Assembly (NCBI GenBank): GCA_003246795.1
Contig: QKCS01000033.1
Location: 1-5,550 of the forward strand
Length of the DNA: 5,550 bases
Reading direction: 5' to 3'
DNA from: Alphaproteobacteria bacterium
GTDB lineage: Bacteria; Pseudomonadota; Alphaproteobacteria; Micropepsales; Micropepsaceae
Below are positions 1 through 5,550 of the stretch, piece by piece. The stretch's first letter is position 1; the number at the start of each line of letters is the position of its first letter. The notes beneath the pieces are model-generated. The model was not told where the DNA came from and searched no databases. It saw nothing but the letters and a program-made list of their open reading frames with translations. A program made the translations under genes and the position numbers.

Positions 1-15
1 AAATCTGCCGTCTGA

Positions 16-36
16 GCCGCGGGCCTTCGGCGCGGC
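16..36 (+). other. GC-rich hairpin upstream of the first gene
   Basis: GCCGCG at 16-21 is perfectly complementary to CGCGGC at 31-36, with a nine-base loop (22-30). A TGA at 13-15 lies just upstream, so the hairpin could sit after the end of a gene that began outside the window. No T-run follows it, so it does not meet the usual picture of an intrinsic terminator. In DNA this GC-rich such a six-base-pair stem can easily occur by chance. Confidence 0.2.
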
Positions 37-43
37 GCCACCA

Positions 44-49
44 AAGAGG
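44..49 (+). promoter_or_regulatory. Probable ribosome binding site of the lipoprotein gene
   Basis: AAGAGG ends 11 bases before the ATG at 61. The spacing is slightly long but usable, and it supports choosing the ATG at 61 over the in-frame ATG at 85, which would remove the positively charged start of the signal peptide. Confidence 0.4.
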
Positions 50-60
50 CGAAACGTCCG

Positions 61-567
61 ATGAGACGGTGGAACACGGGGTCGATGCTCGGATTGGCCC
101 TTTCTCTTGCCGCATGCGAGGGCGTGATGGTCGACGAGTCCGATACTGTCGCGGCGGACGAAGTGTCGTTGGCCATGAACACGGAGATCATGGTTGGCCG
201 GGTTGAGGTGATGCAGGATCAAACCAAACGCGGCCTCGACGTCCTTGCCGGCTTGTCCGTGCCGCCGGAGTCGGCGCACGAACCGACGGAAGGGATCGAC
301 ACCTACCGCCGCCTTTACAACGCCGTCGAACGCTACAATGCGCTCCGCGGGTCCGCCTGCCGCGCGAAGGTGTTGAGCGATGCCGACTGCGGCGGCCCGC
401 TGTATATGCCGATTTGGTATGCCGGTCGCGCCCGCCCGGACACGTCGCTGAGCGGCCTCGCCACGATGGCTGAGGACATGCAGAACCAGATGATCCCGCT
501 TTGGAGCGGCGTATGTGAAAAGGTGGTCGCGAAGTCGGGCGACGACCAGTTTTGCGCCATCGAATGA
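61..567 (+). CDS. Hypothetical small lipoprotein
   Basis: I do not recognise the family of this 168-residue protein. It starts with a short signal peptide: positive residues (Arg2, Arg3), a hydrophobic stretch at about 8-18, and a lipobox Leu-Ala-Ala-Cys ending at Cys19. This predicts export, lipid attachment at Cys19 and cleavage to a mature chain of about 150 residues. Residue +2 is Glu rather than Asp; under the E. coli Lol rule that would allow outer-membrane sorting, though the rule is uncertain in other bacteria. The mature part has four more cysteines (100, 110, 152, 165), which could make two disulfides in the periplasm. There is no further membrane segment. The stop lies 19 bases before nadE on the same strand, so co-transcription is likely, but no functional link to NAD synthesis is visible. 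Reading frame and codon use look genuine; the function is unknown. Confidence 0.75.
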   Translation: MRRWNTGSMLGLALSLAACEGVMVDESDTVAADEVSLAMNTEIMVGRVEVMQDQTKRGLDVLAGLSVPPESAHEPTEGIDTYRRLYNAVERYNALRGSACRAKVLSDADCGGPLYMPIWYAGRARPDTSLSGLATMAEDMQNQMIPLWSGVCEKVVAKSGDDQFCAIE

Positions 568-586
568 TCGGACTTAGTGATTGGGC

Positions 587-2248
587 ATGACGACGTCGCT
601 CAAGATCGCCTTCGCGCAACTGAACCCGACCGTCGGCGACGTGCCCGGCAATCTCGCCAAGGCGCGCAAGGCACGCGCCGAAGCCACGGCGATGGGCGCC
701 GACATTATGCTCTTCACCGAGTTGTTCATCGTAGGTTATCCGCCTGAAGACCTCGTGCTGAAACCCGCGCTGCAGGCGGACGCGCGCGCCGCCGTCGAAG
801 ATCTGGCGAAGGAAACGTCATCGGGCCCGGCCGTGCTCATGGGCACGCCGTGGGTGGAAGATGACAAGCTCTACAATGCACTCGCCGTGCTTGAGGGCGG
901 CAAGGTCAGGGAGTTGCGCTATAAAGTCGATCTCCCGAACTACGGCGTCTTCGACGAAAAACGCGTCTTCACCCCGGGTCCCATGCCGAAGCCGCTGGCG
1001 TTTCGCGGCGTGAACGTCGGCATTCCCATCTGCGAGGACATTTGGAGCCCCGGCATCGTCAAATGCATCAAAGAAGCCGGCGGCGAATTCCTGCTCGTGC
1101 CCAACGGCTCGCCGTATGAAGCGACGAAGGAAGAGGTGCGCTTCAACAAGATCGCCGGCCAGCGCGTCGCCGAAAGCGGTTTGGCGCTCGCCTATGTGAA
1201 CCAGGTCGGCGGCCAAGACGAACTCGTTTTCGATGGCGCGTCGTTCGTGTTCAACCCCGATCGCACCGTTGCCCTGCGCCTGCCCGCGTGGGAAGAGGCG
1301 CTGGTGCTCACCGAATGGCGCCGCGAAGGCAAACAATGGGTCTGCGCGCCCGGCCCGAAGGCCGATGTTCCCGCCGGGCTTGAGGCCGTCTATCGCGCGA
1401 TGATGCTGGGTCTCGGGGATTACGTGAACAAGAACCGCTTCCCGGGCGTCGTGATCGGCCTTTCCGGAGGCATCGACTCGGCGCTGACGGCCGCGGTCGC
1501 CGTCGACGCGCTGGGCGCGGACCGCGTGCGCTGCGTGATGATGCCCTCGCGCTACACGGCGAAGGAAAGCCTCGAGGACGCGTCGGAGGTCGCGCGCCTT
1601 CTCGGCGTCCATCTCGACAACATCCCGATCGAAGAGACGGTGAACGCGTTCGGCGGCATGCTCCAACCGCAATTCGCTGGCCGCGCTGCCGACACGACGG
1701 AAGAAAACATACAGTCGCGCATCCGCGGCGTGATCTTGATGGCGATCTCGAACAAATTCGGGCCGATGGTCGTGACCACCGGCAATAAGTCCGAGATGTC
1801 GGTCGGCTACGCCACGCTCTACGGCGACATGTGCGGCGGCTACAACGTGCTGAAAGACATCTACAAGATGCAGGTCTTCGCCCTCTCGCGCTGGCGCAAT
1901 CAGCACCAGCCGGGCAAGGCGATGGGCCCGGCCGGCCGCGTCATGCCGGAACGCGTCATCGAAAAGCCGCCCTCCGCGGAGCTTCGCGCCGATCAGAAGG
2001 ACGAGGACTCGCTTCCCCCTTACGCGAAGCTCGACGACATTCTCGAATGCCTGGTCGAAAATGAGCTGCCTGTCGAAGACATCATGAAGCGCGGTCACGA
2101 CTTGGCAACGATCAAGCGCGTCGAACACCTGCTCTCGATCGCCGAGTACAAACGCCGCCAGGCCCCGCCCGGCGTCAAAATCACGCGCAAGAACTTCGGC
2201 CGCGACCGCCGCTATCCCATCACGAACGCCTTCCGGGATGCGCCTTAA
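587..2248 (+). CDS. nadE: Glutamine-dependent NAD+ synthase
   Basis: This enzyme catalyses the last step of NAD+ synthesis in the cytoplasm: ATP-dependent amidation of deamido-NAD+, with ammonia taken from glutamine. The 553-residue product has the full two-domain form. Residues about 4-265 are a nitrilase-type glutaminase domain with the expected Glu-Lys-Cys triad at Glu45 (in FTELFIVGYPPEDL), Lys113 (RYKVDLPNYG) and Cys149 (GIPICEDIW). Residues about 270-553 are the synthetase domain, with the ATP PP-loop GLSGGIDSA at 291-299, the TTGNKSEMSVGYATLYGDM block at 397-415 and the PPSAELR block at 461-467. Length matches the bacterial two-domain family. I chose the ATG at 587; an in-frame TTG at 581 would add only two residues. 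No strong Shine-Dalgarno sequence precedes either start. It lies 19 bases after the lipoprotein gene and 18 bases before gltX, consistent with one operon. All catalytic residues are intact. Confidence 0.97.
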   Translation: MTTSLKIAFAQLNPTVGDVPGNLAKARKARAEATAMGADIMLFTELFIVGYPPEDLVLKPALQADARAAVEDLAKETSSGPAVLMGTPWVEDDKLYNALAVLEGGKVRELRYKVDLPNYGVFDEKRVFTPGPMPKPLAFRGVNVGIPICEDIWSPGIVKCIKEAGGEFLLVPNGSPYEATKEEVRFNKIAGQRVAESGLALAYVNQVGGQDELVFDGASFVFNPDRTVALRLPAWEEALVLTEWRREGKQWVCAPGPKADVPAGLEAVYRAMMLGLGDYVNKNRFPGVVIGLSGGIDSALTAAVAVDALGADRVRCVMMPSRYTAKESLEDASEVARLLGVHLDNIPIEETVNAFGGMLQPQFAGRAADTTEENIQSRIRGVILMAISNKFGPMVVTTGNKSEMSVGYATLYGDMCGGYNVLKDIYKMQVFALSRWRNQHQPGKAMGPAGRVMPERVIEKPPSAELRADQKDEDSLPPYAKLDDILECLVENELPVEDIMKRGHDLATIKRVEHLLSIAEYKRRQAPPGVKITRKNFGRDRRYPITNAFRDAP

Positions 2249-2266
2249 GCGGCTAAGACACCGGCC

Positions 2267-3604
2267 ATGACAACGGTCGTTCGCTTCGCCCCCAGCCCCA
2301 CGGGAAAACTCCACGTCGGCAATATCCGTGCCGCGCTCACGAACTATCTGTTCGTGCGAAAGACGGGCGGGAAGTTCATGCTGCGCCTCGACGACACCGA
2401 CACCGAACGTTCGACGGAGGCGTTCGCCGAAGCGATCTATACCGACCTCGCGTGGCTCGGCCTGAAGCACGACCTCTTCGCCAAACAGTCGGAACGCATC
2501 GCGGCCTACGAAGCGGCGGCGGACAAGCTGCGCGCGGCGGGCCGCCTCTATCCGGCCTACGAAACGCCGGACGAACTCGAGCGTCGCCGCAAGCGCCAAC
2601 TCGCGCAGCACAAGCCGCCGATCTACGACCGTGCGGCGCTGAGCCTAACGGCTGAGCAGCGCGCGGAACTGGAAGCGAAGGGCCGCAAACCTCATTGGCG
2701 GTTCAAGCTCTCCGGCGCCGCGGTCGAATGGAATGACCTCATTCGAGGCAGTGCCCACATCGACACGGCCTCGGTCTCCGATCCCGTTCTGATCCGCGAA
2801 GACGGGCGGTTCCTTTACACCTTGCCCAGCATCGTCGACGACGTAGGCTTCGGCATCACGCATATCATCCGCGGCGAAGACCACGTCACCAACACCGGCG
2901 TGCAAATCGAGATTTTTCAGGCGCTAGGCGCCGCGGTGCCGGCTTTCGCGCATTTCTCGATGCTGGTCGGCGTCGGCGGCGAGGCGCTGTCGAAGCGCAT
3001 CGGCTCGCTGTCGATCGAATCCATGCGGGAGGAGGGAATCGAGCCCCAGGCGATCAACAGCTTGCTTGCGAAGCTGGGCACCTCCGATCCCGTCGTGCCG
3101 CGCGCGACGCTCGACGAACTCGTTGCCGACTTCGATTTGGCGAAGTTCGGCCGCGCGCCGGCGCATTTCGATCCCGCCGAACTCAAGACGATCAACCATA
3201 AGCTCCTGCACGCGATGACGTTTGACGTCGTCGCGGAGGACCTCAAGCGCTTGGGCGTCGGCGGTGGCGCGCCGTTCTGGAACGCCGTGCACGACAACAT
3301 CCAAGTCCTGAACGAGGCGCGCGGCTGGTGGCAGGTCGTCGAAGGCCCGATCGACCCCGTCATCGAAGACGCGACGGTGACGTCGGCGGCACGAGACCTC
3401 CTGCCCGAAGGTCCGTTCACGGACGAGACGTGGTCCGCCTGGACCGCGGCTGTTTCCGCCAAAACGGGCGCCAAAGGTAAGGCTTTGTTCAGGCCCCTGC
3501 GCCTAGCTTTGACCGGCCTGGCCCATGGACCGGAGATGCGGAAGCTGCTACCTCTGATCGGGCCCGAGCGGGCGGCCAAGCGGCTGTCGGGGCAGGCGGC
3601 CTGA
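2267..3604 (+). CDS. gltX: Glutamyl-tRNA synthetase (glutamate--tRNA ligase)
   Basis: This class I aminoacyl-tRNA synthetase attaches glutamate to tRNA(Glu) in the cytoplasm. The 445-residue product opens with the family signature RFAPSPTGKLHVGN (6-19), where HVGN is the HIGH element of the ATP site. The tRNA/substrate block IIRGEDHVTNT is at 200-210, and the second ATP motif is LSKRIGS at 241-247, a GluRS variant of KMSKS. The C-terminal anticodon-binding part ends with KGKALFRPLRLALTG (403-417), well conserved in bacterial GluRS. The protein is a little shorter than the common length of about 470. It contains no cysteine at all, so the zinc site of E. coli-type enzymes is absent; at the corresponding place it reads LYPAYETPDELE (94-105). 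Many bacteria with this form carry a second gltX or use Glu-tRNA(Gln) amidation, so its tRNA specificity (tRNA-Glu, tRNA-Gln or both) cannot be decided here. The start at 2267 has only a weak ribosome binding site. Confidence 0.96.
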   Translation: MTTVVRFAPSPTGKLHVGNIRAALTNYLFVRKTGGKFMLRLDDTDTERSTEAFAEAIYTDLAWLGLKHDLFAKQSERIAAYEAAADKLRAAGRLYPAYETPDELERRRKRQLAQHKPPIYDRAALSLTAEQRAELEAKGRKPHWRFKLSGAAVEWNDLIRGSAHIDTASVSDPVLIREDGRFLYTLPSIVDDVGFGITHIIRGEDHVTNTGVQIEIFQALGAAVPAFAHFSMLVGVGGEALSKRIGSLSIESMREEGIEPQAINSLLAKLGTSDPVVPRATLDELVADFDLAKFGRAPAHFDPAELKTINHKLLHAMTFDVVAEDLKRLGVGGGAPFWNAVHDNIQVLNEARGWWQVVEGPIDPVIEDATVTSAARDLLPEGPFTDETWSAWTAAVSAKTGAKGKALFRPLRLALTGLAHGPEMRKLLPLIGPERAAKRLSGQAA

Positions 3605-3622
3605 GGGAAACGCCTGAGGGAA
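3599..3622 (+). repeat. Short tandem repeat over the gltX stop codon
   Basis: GCCTGAGGGAA occurs at 3599-3609 and again at 3612-3622, a period of 13 bases. The first copy contains the gltX stop codon TGA (3602-3604). This is probably a small slippage duplication. It is too short to be a mobile element or an attachment site. Confidence 0.6.
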
Positions 3623-3638
3623 CAAAGGGATCGACGAC

Positions 3639-3725
3639 GTGGCGAAAGCGCCTTTCACGTCCGGCCTGATCGACGCGACGCCCACTGCGGCGAACGCGGC
3701 CCTCTTCATTTGTATTTGCGGCTAG
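3639..3725 (+). CDS. Possible Cys-containing leader peptide upstream of cysS
   Basis: This is a 28-codon ORF with a GTG start at 3639 and a TAG stop at 3723-3725. A purine-rich AAAGGGA (3624-3630) ends eight bases before the GTG, a good Shine-Dalgarno spacing. The peptide begins Val(Met)-Ala-Lys-Ala-Pro-Phe and ends Phe-Ile-Cys-Ile-Cys-Gly. The two cysteine codons, TGT (3711-3713) and TGC (3717-3719), fall just before the stop, and the next gene encodes cysteinyl-tRNA synthetase. Leader peptides rich in the cognate amino acid are known upstream of other genes of this class (pheM before pheST in E. coli). Here the role is inferred only: two cysteines in 28 codons could be chance, no ATG is available, and the codons are not otherwise distinctive. 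The alternative is non-coding spacer. Confidence 0.35.
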   Translation: MAKAPFTSGLIDATPTAANAALFICICG

Positions 3726-3815
3726 CCAAACTTAGCGGCCGCGCGCGACCGATTCTCTCCGTCAGAGACATCCCAAGCACCCGGCCTTCGGACTGGATGT
3801 GTTTGAGGACTGACG
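3690..3815 (+). promoter_or_regulatory. Putative cysS leader RNA with competing hairpins
   Basis: Several inverted repeats overlap between the possible leader ORF and the cysS start. (A) CGCGGCC at 3695-3701 pairs with GGCCGCG at 3737-3743, extendable by GCG 3690-3692 with CGC 3744-3746 across a two-base bulge; its loop holds both Cys codons and the leader stop. (B) TCTCT 3754-3758 pairs with AGAGA 3764-3768. (C) CGTCAG 3760-3765 pairs with CTGACG 3810-3815, directly before the cysS ATG, and excludes B. (D) 3778-3801 folds around a C(TTCG)G tetraloop. (E) GGCCG 3737-3741 can instead pair with CGGCC 3782-3786, breaking A and D. There is no T-run, so any control would more likely act on translation than by transcription termination. 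GC-rich sequence gives chance pairings, hence the low confidence. The rest of the 212-nt gap shows no convincing sigma-70-like promoter. Confidence 0.25.
3805..3809 (+). promoter_or_regulatory. Ribosome binding site of cysS
   Basis: GAGGA lies seven bases before the ATG at 3817 and fixes that start. It is clearly stronger than anything before nadE or gltX. It sits between the end of a possible hairpin (3801) and a stretch (3810-3815) that can pair with 3760-3765, so its access could be affected by RNA folding. Confidence 0.75.
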
Positions 3816-3816
3816 T

Positions 3817-5187
3817 ATGGCTCTGACGATCTACAACACGCTCGCGCGCGAGAAGCAGCTCTTCACGCCGATCGACCCGAAGAACGTGCGCATGTACGTC
3901 TGCGGCCCCACGGTCTACGACTACGCGCATATCGGCAACGCGCGGCCCGTGATCGTCTTCGACGTGCTGTTCCGCCTGTTGCGTCACATCTACGGCGAAG
4001 AGCACGTCACTTACGTCCGCAACATCACGGACGTGGAGGACAAGATCATCGCGCGTGCGGTGGAACGCAAGGTTTCGATCCGCGACCTGACCGAGGGCAC
4101 CGCCAAGATCTATCAGGAAGACGCGCTCGCGCTGGGCTGCCTGGCCCCGACGCTGGAACCGCGCGTGACCGAAACGATGCCCGAAATCGTGGCGATGATC
4201 GAACGGCTCGTGGCGAACAATCACGCCTACGTGGCGGAGGGGCATGTGCTCTTCCACGTGCCGTCCGACCCCGATTACGGCAAGCTCTCGCGCCGCTCGC
4301 TCGACGAGATGATCGCGGGCGCCCGCGTCGAGGTTGCGCCGTACAAGAAGAATCCGCAGGACTTCATCCTCTGGAAACCGTCGGACGAAAACCAGCCCGG
4401 GTGGAACAGCCCATGGGGCTGGGGACGACCCGGTTGGCACATCGAATGCTCCGCTATGGGCGAGAAGCACTTGGGCGAGGCGTTCGACATTCACGGGGGT
4501 GGCATCGACCTTCAGTTTCCGCATCACGAGAACGAAATCGCCCAAAGCGAGGGCGCCCACCACGGCAAGCCGCTCGCGAACTATTGGATGCACAACGGCT
4601 TTCTGCAGGTCGAAGGCGAGAAGATGTCGAAGTCGCTCGGCAACTTCATCACGATCCGCGAACTGCTGGCCGAGAAGAAGTTCGGCGGCCAACAGTGGCA
4701 CGGCAAGGTGCTCAAGCTGGCGATGCTGAGCACGCACTATCGTCAGCCGATCGACTGGACGGTAGATCGCTTGGTTCAAGCCCGCAGCATGCTGCTTGAT
4801 TGGTCAAGAGTGCTTCATGGCGCTCCACAATCTGACGACCTGCACAACGAACTCCTTGGCGCCCTGCGGGACGACCTAAACACACCTGGCGCGCTTGCGG
4901 TGCTTCACGGCTTATGGAAAGGGAGCCATTTGAGCATCAATGATCTTCGGAGCTTGAAGCGCGCTCTGAATTTCTTGGGCGTTTACGAAGACGAGAAGCA
5001 AGTCGATTTCGCGGTGGGGTACGAAGTCTTGGATGTCAGTAAGATTGAGAATCTCATCGCAGAGCGAAATGCGGCGCGCAAGGCGAAGAACTTCGCCGAA
5101 GCGGATCGTATCCGAGACGAACTGTCGACAATGAAGATCGCGATCGAAGATGGGCCATCAGGCACGACCTGGAAGGTCGTGTCATGA
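3817..5187 (+). CDS. cysS: Cysteinyl-tRNA synthetase (cysteine--tRNA ligase)
   Basis: This monomeric class I synthetase charges tRNA(Cys) with cysteine in the cytoplasm. The 456-residue product is close to the E. coli length (461). Visible signatures are MYVCGPTVYDYAHIGNAR (26-43) with the HIGN form of HIGH at 38-41, WHIECSAM (207-214), the block GGGIDLQFPHHENEIAQSE (227-245), and KMSKS at 269-273. The four zinc ligands that select cysteine are all present: Cys29, Cys211, His236 and Glu240. The C-terminal helical tRNA-binding part includes the usual IAERNAARKAKNFAEADRIR segment (414-433). Start choice rests on GAGGA seven bases upstream. It overlaps cimA by four bases. Third-position composition changes sharply at about codon 316 (position 4762): A/T-ending codons rise from 41 of 315 to 52 of 141, and CTT (Leu) from one use to six. 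The frame stays intact, so this looks like a functional mosaic rather than decay. Confidence 0.97.
   Translation: MALTIYNTLAREKQLFTPIDPKNVRMYVCGPTVYDYAHIGNARPVIVFDVLFRLLRHIYGEEHVTYVRNITDVEDKIIARAVERKVSIRDLTEGTAKIYQEDALALGCLAPTLEPRVTETMPEIVAMIERLVANNHAYVAEGHVLFHVPSDPDYGKLSRRSLDEMIAGARVEVAPYKKNPQDFILWKPSDENQPGWNSPWGWGRPGWHIECSAMGEKHLGEAFDIHGGGIDLQFPHHENEIAQSEGAHHGKPLANYWMHNGFLQVEGEKMSKSLGNFITIRELLAEKKFGGQQWHGKVLKLAMLSTHYRQPIDWTVDRLVQARSMLLDWSRVLHGAPQSDDLHNELLGALRDDLNTPGALAVLHGLWKGSHLSINDLRSLKRALNFLGVYEDEKQVDFAVGYEVLDVSKIENLIAERNAARKAKNFAEADRIRDELSTMKIAIEDGPSGTTWKVVS
5171..5176 (+). promoter_or_regulatory. Ribosome binding site of cimA inside cysS
   Basis: GGAAGG ends seven bases before the ATG at 5184 and lies within the last codons of cysS. 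Together with the ATGA start/stop overlap it supports the chosen cimA start and suggests coupled translation. Confidence 0.65.
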
Positions 5188-5550
5188 GCCGCGAACGCCT
5201 CTACCTCTTCGACACGACGTTGCGCGACGGTGCGCAAACCCAGGGCGTCGATTTCTCGGTCGAAGACAAGCGACAGATCGCCAAAGCACTCGACGACTTC
5301 GGCCTCGACTACATCGAAGGTGGCTGGCCGGGCGCGAATCCGACCGACACGGCGTTCTTCGCCGAACCGCCGTCTTTGAAGCACGCCAAGTTCATCGCCT
5401 TCGGCATGACCAAGCGCCCGGGTCGCAGCGCGGCGAACGACCCGGGCTTGGCGAGCGTGCTCGACGCCCGTGCGCAGGGCTGTTGTCTCGTTGGTAAATC
5501 GTGGGATTTCCACGTCGACGTCGCGCTCGAAGTGCCGCGCGAAGACAACC
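5184..5550 (+). CDS. cimA: (R)-citramalate synthase, N-terminal part (runs off window)
   Basis: Only the first 122 codons are present; the frame is open to the window end. The product starts with LYLFDTTLRDGAQTQGV (6-22), the family signature of the DRE-TIM metallolyases; Arg14 and Asp15 are the expected catalytic and metal-binding residues. EGGWPGANPTD (45-55), FGMTKRP (73-79) and GKSWDFHV (104-111) point to the citramalate synthase branch rather than 2-isopropylmalate or homocitrate synthase, where the equivalent of the first of these is usually an E-x-G-x-P form. CimA condenses acetyl-CoA with pyruvate to (R)-citramalate, giving 2-oxobutanoate for isoleucine without threonine. Its usual C-terminal regulatory domain (isoleucine feedback) would lie outside the window, so full function cannot be confirmed. 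The ATG at 5184 overlaps the cysS stop (ATGA). Codon use returns to G/C-rich: about 23 of 122 codons end in A/T. Confidence 0.92.
   Translation, partial: MSRERLYLFDTTLRDGAQTQGVDFSVEDKRQIAKALDDFGLDYIEGGWPGANPTDTAFFAEPPSLKHAKFIAFGMTKRPGRSAANDPGLASVLDARAQGCCLVGKSWDFHVDVALEVPREDN

Noticed and set aside
1..15. Possible last codons of an upstream gene (ending at TGA 13-15)
   Set aside because: Four codons cannot be told from chance; no spacing or motif supports it.
818..2611. Very long open frame on the - strand opposite nadE and the start of gltX
   Set aside because: It is antisense to two genes with intact catalytic motifs, its translation is rich in Arg, His and Ala with no recognisable motif, and G/C-rich third positions commonly leave the opposite frame open.
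2917..3579. Open frame on the - strand opposite the end of gltX
   Set aside because: Low-complexity Ser/Ala/Arg-rich translation that shadows the conserved gltX frame.
3610..3669. Short frame in the gltX-cysS gap ending Arg-Lys-Arg-Leu-Ser-Arg-Pro-Ala-stop, resembling the GltX tail Ala-Lys-Arg-Leu-Ser-Gly-Gln-Ala-Ala
   Set aside because: The likeness covers only a few residues, is in a different frame from gltX, and there is no start codon or longer match to suggest a duplicated gene end.
3704..3736. Less GC-rich patch that might be a cysS promoter
   Set aside because: No -35/-10 pair with good spacing could be found; if a promoter is here it would exclude the leader-peptide idea, so it is kept as the test for that finding.
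3735..3742. GCGGCCGC palindrome
   Set aside because: Simple eight-base palindromes are expected by chance in GC-rich DNA; it has no separate meaning beyond its part in the pairings listed.
3706..4779. Long open frame on the - strand opposite cysS
   Set aside because: It mirrors the G/C-rich first two-thirds of cysS, has no motif, and overlaps well-supported coding sequence on the other strand.
5150..5497. Open + strand frame over the cysS/cimA junction
   Set aside because: It is a different frame from cimA and gives an Arg-rich sequence without motifs; the frame starting at 5184 carries clear citramalate synthase signatures.

Overview
The window is GC-rich chromosomal DNA with tightly packed, same-strand housekeeping genes. 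It most likely comes from an alphaproteobacterium. The evidence is the type of each protein (two-domain glutamine-dependent NadE of about 553 residues, a GluRS with the LSKR-I-GS form of the KMSKS loop, CimA next to CysS), the strong G/C preference at third codon positions, and the short intergenic gaps. I cannot name a genus. No mobile element, CRISPR array, tRNA or rRNA was seen.

Layout, all on the + strand. A short leader with a GC hairpin (16-36) precedes a small, unrecognised, probable lipoprotein gene (61-567). nadE (587-2248, NAD+ synthase with its own glutaminase domain) follows after 19 nt, and gltX (2267-3604, glutamyl-tRNA synthetase) after another 18 nt. These three may form one transcript. 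A 212-nt gap (3605-3816) then precedes cysS (3817-5187, cysteinyl-tRNA synthetase). cysS overlaps the start of cimA ((R)-citramalate synthase, 5184 to beyond the window end) by the ATGA arrangement, so those two are probably translationally coupled.

The genes are linked mainly as core metabolism: NAD+ supply, charging of tRNA with Glu and Cys, and the first step of the pyruvate route to isoleucine.

Two things deserve a second look. First, the gap before cysS holds a possible 28-codon leader ORF (3639-3725) with a well-placed ribosome binding site. It ends Cys-Ile-Cys-Gly-stop and is followed by overlapping, mutually exclusive inverted repeats that reach the cysS start codon. This is what a cysteine-sensing attenuation leader in front of a Cys-tRNA synthetase gene could look like, but it is only a hypothesis. 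Second, codon usage changes abruptly inside cysS: by hand count 13% of codons 1-315 end in A/T, but 37% of codons 316-456 do. It returns to about 19% in cimA. The break falls near the boundary between the catalytic core and the C-terminal tRNA-binding region, which suggests a mosaic gene.
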